From Palsa-461 sp040414865 (GTDB lineage: Bacteria > Actinomycetota > Acidimicrobiia > Acidimicrobiales > RAAP-2), in contig JBEDUR010000165.1 of assembly GCA_040414865.1 (NCBI GenBank), positions 49,644-113,643 of the forward strand: DNA of 64,000 nucleotides, in the 5' to 3' direction. The notes below the pieces were generated by a model, which was not told where the DNA came from, made no database searches, and was given only the letters and a program-made list of their open reading frames with translations. How positions within the stretch are numbered: position 1 is the stretch's first letter; each line of letters opens with the position of its first letter. Positions 50,631 to 62,323 of this stretch are shown piece by piece. The position numbers and the translations under genes were made by a program.

Positions 50631-51164
50631 TTGACAGCAGTGATCACCCTGGTGCTCGGGGGAGCACGATCGGGCAAGTCGGAGGTGGCCGAGCGGCTGG
50701 CGGCCACCCTCGCCCCGCGGATCGACTACGTGGCTACTGGTCCGTCGTTGGCGGAGGACGCCGACTGGGCCCGTCGAGTGGCTCAGCACCGAGCGCGACG
50801 TCCGCCGGCGTGGACCACCATCGAGCTCGGGCCCGGCGGTGACCTGGCTGCCGCCCTTCGGGACGCCACCGGTCCGGCACTGGTCGACTCGCTGGGTACC
50901 TGGATCGTGGGCCTACCCGCCTTCGGCGTCGATGGGACCGAGACCGCAACTCTGTGCGACCGTCTCGTTGAGCGGCGCGCCGACGGTCGCGCCACCGTGG
51001 TCGTCTCCGAGGAAGTGGGCCTCGGGGTGCATCCGTCGAGCGAAGCCGGACGGGAGTTCCGCGACGCGCTGGGGGTTCTTAACCGCGACGTCGCCCGGGT
51101 GGCCGACGCCGTTCACCTGGTCGTGGCCGGTCGAGTCCTCACCCTGGGGCGAGACAGTCCATGA
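50631..51164 (+). CDS. cobU: CobU / CobP adenosylcobinamide kinase and guanylyltransferase
   Basis: 177 residues. P-loop VLGGARSGKSEVAERLA, the guanylylation-region DADWARRVAQHRARRPPAW, VDSLGTWI and VVVSEEVGLGVHPSSEAG. It phosphorylates adenosylcobinamide and adds GMP. The start is the TTG at 50631 because GAGG lies six bases upstream; a GTG at 50640 is the alternative. It is first in the riboswitch-controlled operon and overlaps cobS (ATGA). Confidence 0.93.
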   Translation: MTAVITLVLGGARSGKSEVAERLAATLAPRIDYVATGPSLAEDADWARRVAQHRARRPPAWTTIELGPGGDLAAALRDATGPALVDSLGTWIVGLPAFGVDGTETATLCDRLVERRADGRATVVVSEEVGLGVHPSSEAGREFRDALGVLNRDVARVADAVHLVVAGRVLTLGRDSP

Positions 51165-51889
51165 ACGGCGCCCGTTCGGCCCTCGCCTTTCTCACCCCGC
51201 TCGGCGGTCCGGCCGCGCCGACCCCGGCCGCCCTCGGATGGTTCCCGGCCGTCGGCGCGGCGATGGGCGCCGTGCTCGGGGTGCTCTGGTGGGGGACAGG
51301 GCGAGCCTGGCCGGCCCCGGTCGCCGCGGCCATCGTGGTCGGCGCCGACCTGGGGCTCACCGGCCTCCTGCACGTCGACGGGCTCGTCGACTCGGCCGAT
51401 GGTCTGCTCCCGCCGCTCGAGCGCGAGCGCCGCCTGGCGGTGATGCGCGAGCCGTCGGTGGGGGCGTTCGGGATCGCTGCCGGGGGGGTAGTGCTGCTGG
51501 CCAGGTTTGCCGCACTGAGCGTCCTGTCGCCCTCGATCCTTCTGCTTACCGGGATCTGGTGCGGGTCCCGAGCGGTCATGGCCGTCTCACCGCTGTGCCT
51601 TCCGTATGTGCGCGACGACACTGGCGGATTGGCCAGTGCCTTTCTCGCCGGACGCAGCCGCAGGCCGGCGGTGGCGGCCGCCCTGACCGGCGCGGCCGGA
51701 CTCTTGGTGGCGACCATGCTCTGGCGGCCGCTCGGTGGAGCGGTGGCCTCGATCGCCGCTGCTCTGGCCGCCGCCGCCGTGCTGTGGCTCGCCCGTCGCC
51801 GTATCGGCGGATTCAGCGGCGACGTCCTCGGCGCGGCGGGGATGAGCTTCGAGACGGTCGCCCTCGTGGTGGCAGCGGCGAAATGGTGA
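51161..51889 (+). CDS. cobS: CobS / CobV adenosylcobinamide-GDP ribazoletransferase
   Basis: 242 residues, membrane-embedded with about six helices. The DxxxDxxD motif (HVDGLVDSADGLLPPLE) binds the metal-nucleotide, followed by REPSVGAFGIAAGGVVLLARF. It joins alpha-ribazole (phosphate) to adenosylcobinamide-GDP, completing cobalamin. The ATG overlaps the cobU stop and its own stop overlaps the cbiB start. Confidence 0.93.
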   Translation: MNGARSALAFLTPLGGPAAPTPAALGWFPAVGAAMGAVLGVLWWGTGRAWPAPVAAAIVVGADLGLTGLLHVDGLVDSADGLLPPLERERRLAVMREPSVGAFGIAAGGVVLLARFAALSVLSPSILLLTGIWCGSRAVMAVSPLCLPYVRDDTGGLASAFLAGRSRRPAVAAALTGAAGLLVATMLWRPLGGAVASIAAALAAAAVLWLARRRIGGFSGDVLGAAGMSFETVALVVAAAKW

Positions 51890-52845
51890 CCGGGCGAGCC
51901 GCCCCGGTGGCCCTCGGGCTCGCCGTCGATCATTTCGTCGGCGAGCCGCCGGCGTTCTTGCACCCGGTCGTCGGCTTCGGCTCGGCGATGTCCCGCCTGG
52001 AGCGCACGCTGTGGGCCGACCGCCGGGCCCCCGGAGTCGGCTATACAGCGCTCGGCGTCGGGGTTGCGGTGGCCACTGGGCTGGTGGCCCAACGGGTCTT
52101 GGGGAAGCGAGTCGCCGCTGCCGCTGCGGTCGGCTTGTGCAGTGCGGCTCGGGCCCTTGTGACCGCGGCAGAGCAGGTGGCCGCGGCCCTCCGAGCAGAG
52201 GATCTCGTGGCCGCCCGCCGCGCCCTACCTGCGCTCGTCGGCCGGGACGTGGCCGGGCTGGACGAGAAGGAAATCGCCCGGGCGGTCGTCGAGTCGCTGG
52301 CCGAGAACCTGTCTGACGCGGTGGTCGCGAGCGCCTTATGGGCGCTCGTGGCCGGAGCCCCCGGCGCGCTGGCCCACCGCGCGACCAACACGCTCGATGC
52401 GATGGTTGGCCATCGGGACTACCGCTACCGACGTTTCGGCTGGGCGTCGGCTCGGTTGGACGACGTGCTCGGCTGGCCGGCAGCTCGGGTCAGCGCCTTG
52501 TTGGTGGCGGTGGCGGCTCCGCAGCGGGCATTGGCCGTGTGGAGGATCTGGCACGGCGAAGCCCGCCGCCACCCCTCGCCCAACGCCGGCGTGGTCGAGG
52601 GGGCTTTCGCCGCCGCGCTGGACCTGCGCCTCGGCGGTGCCAACCGCTACGGCGGCCACGAGGAGGTCCGGCCGAGCCTCGGGTCGGGGAAGGCGCCGGC
52701 GCCTGCGGACATCGAGCGGGCCATCGTGCTGCTCCGTCGGGTCCTCATCATCCTCGAGGTCGCGCTGGCAGGAACCTGGCTGGCCGGCCGGACACTCGGT
52801 CACCGGACGATCCGGCGCCCGAGCCGGCGAGAGGCGAACTCGTGA
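51883..52845 (+). CDS. cbiB: CbiB / CobD adenosylcobinamide-phosphate synthase
   Basis: 320 residues starting at the ATG at 51883, or a GTG one codon later that would give a GTGA overlap. Integral membrane protein; LGLAVDHFVGEPPAFLHPVVGFG, VESLAENLSDAVVASALWAL, GALAHRATNTLDAMVGHRDYRY and SPNAGVVEGAFAAALDLRLGG are the family signatures. It attaches aminopropanol phosphate (or its precursor) to adenosylcobyric acid. It overlaps the next gene by four bases. Confidence 0.93.
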   Translation: MVTGRAAPVALGLAVDHFVGEPPAFLHPVVGFGSAMSRLERTLWADRRAPGVGYTALGVGVAVATGLVAQRVLGKRVAAAAAVGLCSAARALVTAAEQVAAALRAEDLVAARRALPALVGRDVAGLDEKEIARAVVESLAENLSDAVVASALWALVAGAPGALAHRATNTLDAMVGHRDYRYRRFGWASARLDDVLGWPAARVSALLVAVAAPQRALAVWRIWHGEARRHPSPNAGVVEGAFAAALDLRLGGANRYGGHEEVRPSLGSGKAPAPADIERAIVLLRRVLIILEVALAGTWLAGRTLGHRTIRRPSRREANS

Positions 52846-53810
52846 CGGTGGCCCCGCCCGGGGATCACGGTGGGGACGGTCAGCGGGTGGCCGCCTCGCT
52901 CGGCGTCGACCCAGCGGCGGTGTTGGACCTTTCGGCCAACCTCAACCCCTTCGCGCCCGACCCGGCCCCGATCGTCGCCCGGCAACTGACCAACGGCGTG
53001 CTCGGCCGCTATCCGGATCCGCACGAAAGAGATCGGGCCACCCGAGAGCTCGCGGCCCGGCTCAACGTCGATCCGGCTCGGGTGCTCCTCACCAACGGCG
53101 GAGCCGAGGCGATCGCCCTGGTGGCCGGTGAGCTCGGGCGCGGTTGGGTCGAGGAGCCCGACTTCTCCCTCTACGCCCGTCATCTCGCCGTGCTCGACCC
53201 GGCTGGACCGCGGTTCCGGTCCGATCCGCACAACCCGAGTGGGCGGCTGGCGGCCGGCGCGGAACGAGCCGCTGTGTGGGACGAGGCCTTCTACGCCTTG
53301 AGCACCGGAGTGTGGAGCGCCCCGGGTCGGGCCGGGGCGGACGTCGTCGTCGGGTCGTTGACCAAGGTGCTGGCCTGCCCGGGACTGCGGATCGGCTACG
53401 TGATGGTGCCCGAGGATGACGGCGCCGCGCTCGGCACCCCCGGGCTCCTCGCCCGCTTGGAGCGCCGCCAGCCGGCCTGGTCCGTCTCGCCGCTCGCCCT
53501 GGGCTGCCTACCCGAGCTGCTGGCGCGTGCCGACGTCGCCGGCTGGGCGAGACGCATCTCGCTGGCCCGACGCGAGCTGGTCTCGGTGCTCTGCGCTCAC
53601 GGTCTGTGCCCACTCGACTCGGACGCGAACTTCGTTCTCGTCCCCGATGCGACCGGCCTGCGCGACGCACTCGCCCGGGAGCTCGTGGTGGTGCGGGACT
53701 GCGCGTCGTTCGGGCTTGACGGCCACGTGCGCATCGCGGTGCCCGACGAGCGCGGGCTGGAGCGGTTGTATGCCGCGCTCGCGGTCTGCTTGGCGAGGGG
53801 CGGGAGGTGA
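52842..53810 (+). CDS. cobC: CobC/CobD-type PLP enzyme (L-threonine-O-3-phosphate decarboxylase-like)
   Basis: 322 residues from a GTG at 52842 (GTGA overlap with cbiB). It is a fold-type I aminotransferase-like protein: LDLSANLNPFAPDPAPIV, LGRYPDPHERDRATRELA, DPARVLLTNGGAEAIALVAGE, and the PLP Lys in VVGSLTKVLACPGLRIGY, ending with ASFGLDGHVRIAVPDE. It supplies the aminopropanol-phosphate moiety for CbiB. No separate threonine kinase (PduX) is visible nearby. Confidence 0.9.
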   Translation: MTVAPPGDHGGDGQRVAASLGVDPAAVLDLSANLNPFAPDPAPIVARQLTNGVLGRYPDPHERDRATRELAARLNVDPARVLLTNGGAEAIALVAGELGRGWVEEPDFSLYARHLAVLDPAGPRFRSDPHNPSGRLAAGAERAAVWDEAFYALSTGVWSAPGRAGADVVVGSLTKVLACPGLRIGYVMVPEDDGAALGTPGLLARLERRQPAWSVSPLALGCLPELLARADVAGWARRISLARRELVSVLCAHGLCPLDSDANFVLVPDATGLRDALARELVVVRDCASFGLDGHVRIAVPDERGLERLYAALAVCLARGGR

Positions 53811-55357
53811 CCAGCGAGATGCGCGACGAGAGGATCGGCGGGTCCCTCATGGTCTGCGGTACCGCATCGAACGTGGGTAAGAGCCTCCTCGTCACCGGGC
53901 TGTGCCGGCTCCTGTCCCGGCGCGGGATGTCAGTCGCCCCGTTCAAGGGCCAGAACATGTCGCTCAACTCGGTCGTCACCGCGAGCGGCGCCGAGATCGG
54001 CCGGGCCCAGGGAGCACAGGCCGACGCCGCAGGCACCGAGCCCGAAGCGGCCATGAACCCGGTCCTCTTGAAGCCCACGACTGACCGCCGCAGCCAGGTC
54101 GTGGTCATGGGTCGGCCGTGGCGGGTGCTCGACGCGGCCGCCTACCAAGCGGCCAAGCCACAGCTCAAAGGACTCGTACTCGAGGCGCTCGCCGGACTGC
54201 GCAGCCGGTTCGACGTCGTGCTTCTGGAGGGCGCCGGCAGCCCGGCCGAGATCAACCTCTTGGAAGGGGATCTCGTCAATCTCGGTCTGGCCGACGCCGC
54301 CGATATTCCTGCTGTCGTGGTGGGGGACATCGACCGCGGTGGCGTCTTTGCCCATCTCTTCGGGACGGTCGCGTTGCTGCCCGACGCGTTGCGAGCACGG
54401 GTGCAGGGCTTCGTCATCAACAAATTTCGTGGCGATCCGGCGCTCCTCGGGCGGGCTCCAGCAGAGCTCGCTGCCCGCACTGGCGTACCAACCCTGGGGG
54501 TGGTCCCCTGGTTGGACGGAGTCGCCATCGACGCAGAGGACTCGCTTGCGCTCGCCTCGGACTCGGCCTTCCGGCCTGCCGCTCGCGCGCTCGACGGCGC
54601 GGACATTGACGTCGCGGTGGTGCGCTTCCCTCGGGTGTCCAACTTCACCGATCTCGACGCACTCGGCACCGAGCCCGGGGTGGCCCTTCGCTGGGTGGAG
54701 CAAGCGGGGCAACTGGGCGCGCCCGATCTGGTCGTCCTCCCGGGGACCAAGTCAACGGTCGCCGACCTCGAGTGGTTGCGGGACCGCGGGCTCGCCGACG
54801 CACTGATCTCGCTCGTCACATCGGCGGAGGCACCGGTGGTGATCGGGATCTGCGGCGGCCTGCAAATGCTCGGGCGACGTATCGAGGACCCGGCCGGCGT
54901 CGAAAGAGCGACCGAGAGCACCGACGGCCTCGGGCTGCTCGACGCAGTGACCCGGTTCGTCGAAGAGAAACGGACGGCGCGGCGGCGAGGCAAGGTCTGC
55001 GGAAGCGATGTGGCCGTCACCGGATACCAGATCCACCACGGGCTGGTGGAGTTGGGCGACGGGGCGACGGGCTGGTTCGAGCTGGAGACGCCGGCGGGCC
55101 CCTTCGAACTCGAAGGGGTGATCGATGCCGATCGGGCCGTCTACGGCACCACGCTGCACGGCGTTCTGGAGAACGACGCCTTCCGGGCCGATCTCTTGGC
55201 CCAGGTGGCCGACCGCCGGTCGAAGGCCTTTTCGCCCGGGTCGGTGCCCTTCGCCGAGGTGCGCCGCCGGCGTGCCGACGTGGTGGCCGACGCCCTCGAG
55301 GCTCACCTCGACCTCGAGACGCTGTGGCGGATCGTGGCGGGAGGACGCCCGGCGTGA
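53807..55357 (+). CDS. cobQ: CobQ / CbiP adenosylcobyric acid synthase (glutamine-hydrolysing)
   Basis: 516 residues from a GTG at 53807 (GTGA overlap). P-loop MVCGTASNVGKSLLVTGLCR, APFKGQNMSLNSVVT, LLEGAGSPAEINL and VVGDIDRGGVFAHLFGT, then the class I amidotransferase with GICGGLQMLG (Cys nucleophile) and YGTTLHGVLEND (His). It amidates the b, d, e and g side chains of adenosylcobyrinic diamide. It is fourth in the riboswitch operon downstream of cbiB and cobC. Confidence 0.95.
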   Translation: MTSEMRDERIGGSLMVCGTASNVGKSLLVTGLCRLLSRRGMSVAPFKGQNMSLNSVVTASGAEIGRAQGAQADAAGTEPEAAMNPVLLKPTTDRRSQVVVMGRPWRVLDAAAYQAAKPQLKGLVLEALAGLRSRFDVVLLEGAGSPAEINLLEGDLVNLGLADAADIPAVVVGDIDRGGVFAHLFGTVALLPDALRARVQGFVINKFRGDPALLGRAPAELAARTGVPTLGVVPWLDGVAIDAEDSLALASDSAFRPAARALDGADIDVAVVRFPRVSNFTDLDALGTEPGVALRWVEQAGQLGAPDLVVLPGTKSTVADLEWLRDRGLADALISLVTSAEAPVVIGICGGLQMLGRRIEDPAGVERATESTDGLGLLDAVTRFVEEKRTARRRGKVCGSDVAVTGYQIHHGLVELGDGATGWFELETPAGPFELEGVIDADRAVYGTTLHGVLENDAFRADLLAQVADRRSKAFSPGSVPFAEVRRRRADVVADALEAHLDLETLWRIVAGGRPA

Positions 55358-58300
55358 TCCTCTTCCTCACCAATGCCGACAGCGAGCTGCTCTGCCTGCG
55401 GACACTGGCCGAGGGGCTGCCCGAGGCGTTGGGAGGTCTCCGGGCGGCCAACCCCGACCGTCTCGAAGGGCCCCTGGAGCTCGCTGACGTCGATCTGGTG
55501 GTGGTCCGGCTACTTGGGGGGCGCCGGGCGTGGGCGCCGTTCGACACCCTGCGCCGTGCGGCCGGCACTTCTGGGGTGCCGCTGGTGGCCTTCGGTGGCG
55601 AGGCGTTCTTGGACCGCGAGCTGGCCGAGGCGTCCTCGGCCCCCCTGGAGACGGTGGTGGCCGCGTTCGACTACCTGGTCCAGGGAGGACGGAACAACCT
55701 CGAACAGCTGCTGCGGTTCCTCTCCGACCACTTGCTGGGCACCGCTCTCGGGTTCGCTCCGCCGGAGACTGTGCCCGAGTGCGGCCTCTACCGGTCGCCG
55801 TCCACTCGAAGTCCGGGCCGTCCGTCGGTGGCGGTCGTCTTCTATCGGGCCCACCTGGTGGCCGGCAACACCCGGTTCGTCGACGAGCTGTGCGACGCGA
55901 TCGAGGCGGCCGGAGGCGATGCCACGGCGGTGTACGCCTATTCGCTGCGGACGCGGGCGGGGGAAGAGGGGCATCCTGCGCTCGACCTGCTGGCCACCGC
56001 TCCGCCCGACGTCGTCGTGACCACCGTGCTTGCCGCCGGGGCGATGGCCGAGTCGCTGCAGGGCTGGGATCCCGGTGCGCTCTCGTCGCTCGACGTGCCG
56101 GTGCTCCAGGCGATCTGTGCCACCACGAGCGCCCGGGAGTGGCGCGGGTCTCGCTTTGGCCTCACACCCGTCGACGTGGCCATGTCGGTCGCGATCCCCG
56201 AGTTCGACGGCCGGATCATCTCGGTGCCCTTCTCGTTCAAGGAGGAGGTCGACGACAGCGACCAGCTGGGGACGCCGGTCAGCGCCTACCGCAGTGTCGG
56301 TGACCGCCTGGAGCGGGTGGCCGGATTGGCGGTCGCGCTCGGTCGGCTTCGCCACATCTCCCTGGGCGAGCGCCGGGTGGCCATCGTCCTTTCGGCCTAC
56401 CCCACCCGGCGCAGCCGGCTGGGCAACGCGGTGGGCCTGGACACCCCGGCCTCGGTCCTGGCCCTCCTCGACGCCATGGCGTCGGCCGGGTATCGGGTCG
56501 ACGGGGAGCGGGGAACCGGCGACGAGCTCATGGCCGAGCTGGCCGACGGCCTGGTCTACGGCCCCGAGGCGGCCCCACCGGCAGCGGCCGTGGGCCGCCT
56601 CGGGGTGGACGACTATCGCGCGTGGTTCGCCGGCCTCCCCGAGGAGACCCGGCGCGCGGTGGAGGAGCACTGGGGCCCGGCGCCGGGCACCGTGTCGGTC
56701 GAAGGCGGCCCACAGCCGGCCTTCGTGTTTTCGGGCCGGGCGTTCGGCAACGTCGTGGTGCTCGTGCAGCCACCCCGGGGCTTCGGCGAGAACCCCGTCG
56801 CGGTCTACCACTCGCCCGATCTGCCCCCGACGCACCACTACCTCGCCTTCTACCGGTGGCTGGCGGGCTTCGGCGCCCAAGCGGTCGTGCACGTGGGCAA
56901 GCACGGCACCCTGGAGTGGCTCCCGGGCAAAGGGGTCGGCCTCTCGGCCGGCTGCTTCCCCGACGCCGCGCTGGGCGACCTCCCGCTCGTGTACCCCTTC
57001 GTCGTGAACGACCCGGGCGAGGGGACCCAGGCCAAGCGGCGCACCCACGCCGTCATCGTCGACCATCTGGTCCCCCCGCTAACCCGGGCCGACACCTACG
57101 ACGACCTGGCGAAACTCGAAGACCTGCTCGACCAGCACGCCCAGCTGGCCTCGCTCGACCCGGCCAAGCTGCCGACCATCCGATCCCAGGTCTGGGACGC
57201 GCTGGTCTCGGCCGAGATCCACCGCGACATGGGGCTGGCCGCTCCCGGGGCGTCGGGGTTCGAGGACCCGGCCTTCGACGACGTCCTGGTGGAGGTGGAC
57301 GGGTACCTCTGCGAGTTGAAGGACGCCCAGATCCGCGGCGGTCTGCATACCCTCGGCCGACCGCCCGGCGGCGCCGCGCTCCTCGACCTCATCGCCGCCA
57401 TCACTCGGTTGCCCCAGGGGTCGGTCGGTTCGCTGCGGGCCGAGGCGGCGGCGGCTCTCGGGCTCGAAGGCAACGACGGCTGGTCGCGCCGGGACACCGA
57501 CCGGGTCGAGGCGCAGTGTCTCCAATGGCTGGAGGGCTGCGAGCGGCACGCCTTCGATCTCGACGCTGCCCAGGCCGATGGGGTCCCGAACACTCCCGCA
57601 TTGCGCTGGGTGTGCGAACGGCTGGTGCCGGCCCTGGCCCGAACCTCGGACGAGATCGACGCAGTGCTGGCCGCCCTCGACGGCCGCTTCATCCACCCCG
57701 GGCCGAGCGGCTCACCGAGCCGAGGCGCGGCCAACGTGCTGCCGACCGGGCGCAACTTCTACGCCATCGACCCTCGGGCCGTGCCCTCCCGGCTGGCGTG
57801 GGACGTCGGCCGGGCACTGGCCGACGCGGTCATCGAGCGCCACTTGGCCGAAGAGGGCCGCTACCCGAGATCGGTCGGGCTCGTGGTGTGGGGAACGAGC
57901 GCCATGCGGACCGGGGGCGACGACGTCGCCGAGGCCCTCGCCCTCCTCGGGGTCCGGCCACGCTGGGCCGAGGGCAGCGGTCGGGTGGAAGGTCTCGAGC
58001 TCATCGGGGCCGCCGAGCTCGGACGGCCGCGGGTGGACGTGACCCTGCGGGTCTCCGGCTTTTTCCGGGACGCCTTCCCCCACGTGCTCGACCTGCTGTC
58101 CGAGGCGGTGCGGTTGGCCGCCGGCGCCGACGACCAGGGTGCCCAGAACCCGGTAGCTGAGATCGGGCCGGAGGAACCCCGCGTGTTCGGGCCCCGGCCC
58201 GGCGCGTACGGCTCGGGGATCTTGGCCCTCCTCGAGTCGGGACAGTGGGCAACCGATGCCGACCTGGCCTCGGTGTATGTCGCCTGGGGCGGCTGGGCCT

Positions 58301-58889
58301 ACGGGGCCGGCGGGGCAGCCCGGCCGGCCGAGGAGGCGTTCGCCCGGCGGCTCGCCGCCATCGAGGTGGCGGTGAAGAACCAGGACAACCGGGAGCACGA
58401 CATCTTCGACTCCGACGACTACCTCCAGGACCACGGGGGCATGGTGGCGGCGTCACGCGCCCTCTCGGGACGGCCGCCGCTCGCCCTTTTCGGGGACTCG
58501 GCCAACCCGGCCCGGCCCCGGGTCCGGTCCCTGGCCGAAGAGGCAGCACGGGTGGTGCGAACCCGGGTGCTCAACCCCAAGTGGCTCGGAGCGATGGAGC
58601 GCCACGGCTACAAGGGAGCCTTCGAGATGGCGGCCACCGTCGACTACCTCTTCGGCTACGACGCCACCGCCCGAGTCCTCGAGGACTGGATGTACGAGCG
58701 AGTGACCGAGGCCTACGTTGCCGACGCGAGCCGGCGGAAGTTCTTCGCCGAGGCAAACCCGTGGGCACTGCGCGCCATCGCCGAGCGTCTGTTGGAAGCA
58801 GCCGAGCGCGGCCTGTGGCGGCCATCGGACCGGTCATTGGCCGCGGTACGCGCCGCCATCTTGGAAGGTGAGGGCCTGGAGGAGGAGCG

Positions 58890-58893
<4 letters not shown>
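55354..58893 (+). CDS. cobN: CobN, large subunit of the late cobaltochelatase
   Basis: 1179 residues from a GTG at 55354 (GTGA overlap); a longer frame extending back to 54772 lies inside cobQ and is not real. Signatures include TNADSELLCLRTLAEGLPEA, YRAHLVAGNTRFVDELCDAI, VHVGKHGTLEWLPGKGVGLS (catalytic His region), DPGEGTQAKRR, and GGMVAASRALSGRPPLALFG. It is about 100 residues shorter than many CobN proteins. It inserts cobalt into hydrogenobyrinic acid a,c-diamide using ATP hydrolysis by a partner complex, here presumably the following ChlI-ChlD protein. The stop overlaps that gene's start. Confidence 0.95.
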
Positions 58894-60761
<1,868 letters not shown>

Positions 60762-60779
60762 GGCCCTTCGAGTGCTGAA

Positions 60780-61562
60780 CTAGGCGCCGAGCGCGTGGGC
60801 TCCGCCGTCGACGTGCAGAAGCTCCCCGGTGGTCAGCGGGAACCAGTCCGAGAACAGAGCGACACAGGCCTTGGCTACCGCCGAGGTGTCGGTAACGTCC
60901 CAGCCGAGAGGCGCCCTGGTCTTCCAAGTGTCCTCGAAGGTGGAGAACCCGGGGATGGACTTGGCCGCCATCGTGCGCATCGGGCCGGCGGCCACCAGGT
61001 TGACCCGTATCCCCTTGGGGCCGAGGTCGCGCGCCAGGTAGCGGGCGAGGGATTCGAGGGCGGCCTTGGCCACCCCCATCCAGTCGTAGACGGGCCAGGC
61101 CACAGTGGCGTCGAAGTCCAGTCCGACGACCGAGGCGCCGCGGGCCCGGCCGGCCGCCTCGAGGAGCGGGGAGAAGTGTTCGACCAACGCCTTGAGCGAG
61201 TAGGCCGAGATGTGCAGGGCGGTAGCGACCTCGTCCCAGCCGGCGCCGAACATCCCTTGGCCGAGGGCTTCGGGAGGCGCGTAGGCGATGGCATGGAGGA
61301 GCCCGTCGAGACGGTCCCAGCGTTCGGCCAGGCGGGCAGCTCCCGCCTCCAGTTCGCCCGGGACGGTGACATCCAGCGCCAGGACGTCGGGCACCACCGG
61401 GAGCTTGCGCGCCACGCGCTCGGTGATCCGCAGCCCCCGGCCCGCCCCCGAGAGCACGACTTCGGCGCCCTCCTCGATGGCCAGGCGGGCCACCCCGAAG
61501 GCGAGGGACTCCTCGGTGAGCACGCCGGTCACCAGGATTCGTTTGCCGTCCAGCAGCCCCAC
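60780..61562 (-). CDS. fabI: Enoyl-[acyl-carrier-protein] reductase, FabI/InhA type
   Basis: 260 residues from a GTG at 61562. It is an atypical SDR: RILVTGVLTEESLAFGVARL (NADH site with the FabI-type TxxxSLA), LLHAIAYAPPEALGQGMF, and the active site YDWMGVAKAALESL (Tyr with Lys six residues later), then RVNLVAAGPMRTMAAKSIPG. The catalytic pair and the WDVTDTS substrate loop suit InhA-like enoyl reductase, reducing the last double bond in fatty acid elongation. It is convergent with the chlID gene and divergent from npdG. Confidence 0.9.
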   Translation of the reverse strand: MGLLDGKRILVTGVLTEESLAFGVARLAIEEGAEVVLSGAGRGLRITERVARKLPVVPDVLALDVTVPGELEAGAARLAERWDRLDGLLHAIAYAPPEALGQGMFGAGWDEVATALHISAYSLKALVEHFSPLLEAAGRARGASVVGLDFDATVAWPVYDWMGVAKAALESLARYLARDLGPKGIRVNLVAAGPMRTMAAKSIPGFSTFEDTWKTRAPLGWDVTDTSAVAKACVALFSDWFPLTTGELLHVDGGAHALGA

Positions 61563-61667
61563 GGGGGCAGGTTACCGGGGACCCCGGGAGGCGTCGGGGA
61601 CATCTCGGCCGCTCCTGCCATGTGGCCGTGGTTCGGGCCGGGCTGATTCACTGTGCAACGTATGGCC

Positions 61668-62318
61668 ATGCACGTCGGGATCTTGGGGGGCACCGGTCCA
61701 GCCGGACGGGGCCTCGGCTGCCGGTTGGCCGCCGCCGGCCTGGAGGTCACGCTCGGCTCCCGGGACGAGGACCGGGCCCGCCGGATTGCCGGCGAGCTGG
61801 TCGGGGCGTGGCCCGAGCGTCATCTCCCACTGAGCGGGGCCCAGAACGCCGCCGCGGCCGAGGCCGACGTGGTTGTCGTCGCCACCCCCTGGGACGGCGC
61901 GCTCGACACGGTTCAACCCTTGCGGGGTCGCCTGGCCGGCAAGGTCGTGGTGTCCATGGTGTCCGCCCTCGTGCGGGTCGGGCGGGCAGTCCAGGCGGTC
62001 CAGCTCCCCAGAGGTTCGTTCGCGGGGACGTTGCAGGCCGCGCTGACCGGCTCGCCCGTCGCTGCCGCCTTTCACCACTTGCCGGCCGAGGACCTGGCCA
62101 ACCTGGACGAGGGGCTGTTCGCTGACGTCCTGGTGTGCGCGGACGATCCGTCGGCCAAGGAGACGACGATGGGGCTGGTCGACGCGATCGAGGGCTTGCG
62201 GGCCCTTGACGCTGGGGCGCTCTCACAGGCCCAGGCGATCGAGGCGTTCACCGCCGTCTGCATCGCCGTCAACATCCGCTACAAGGCGCGCAGCTACGTG
62301 CGCATGGGCGGCGTCTGA
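61668..62318 (+). CDS. npdG: NADPH-dependent F420 reductase (Fno / NpdG)
   Basis: About 216 residues from the ATG at 61668 (ATG at 61662 and GTG at 61653 are alternatives). VGILGGTGPAGRGLGCRLAA is the NADPH-binding loop with the family's GGTGxxG, followed by EVTLGSRDEDRARRIA, ADVVVVATPWDGALDTV, and the C-terminal IAVNIRYKARSYVRMGGV. It moves hydride between NADPH and the deazaflavin F420, so the host should make or use F420. Confidence 0.88.
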   Translation: MHVGILGGTGPAGRGLGCRLAAAGLEVTLGSRDEDRARRIAGELVGAWPERHLPLSGAQNAAAAEADVVVVATPWDGALDTVQPLRGRLAGKVVVSMVSALVRVGRAVQAVQLPRGSFAGTLQAALTGSPVAAAFHHLPAEDLANLDEGLFADVLVCADDPSAKETTMGLVDAIEGLRALDAGALSQAQAIEAFTAVCIAVNIRYKARSYVRMGGV

Positions 62319-62323
62319 ATTCC

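Noticed and set aside
50839..51882. Upstream extension of cbiB
   Set aside because: It overlaps cobU and cobS in another frame; CbiB motifs start only after 51883.
54772..55353. Upstream extension of cobN
   Set aside because: The extra 194 residues overlap cobQ in another frame and look antisense-like; the GTG at 55354 matches the CobN N-terminus and gives the usual GTGA overlap.
55510..57066. 518-residue minus-strand open frame
   Set aside because: It is opposite cobN, with His/Arg/Gly-rich composition typical of antisense frames in GC-rich DNA.
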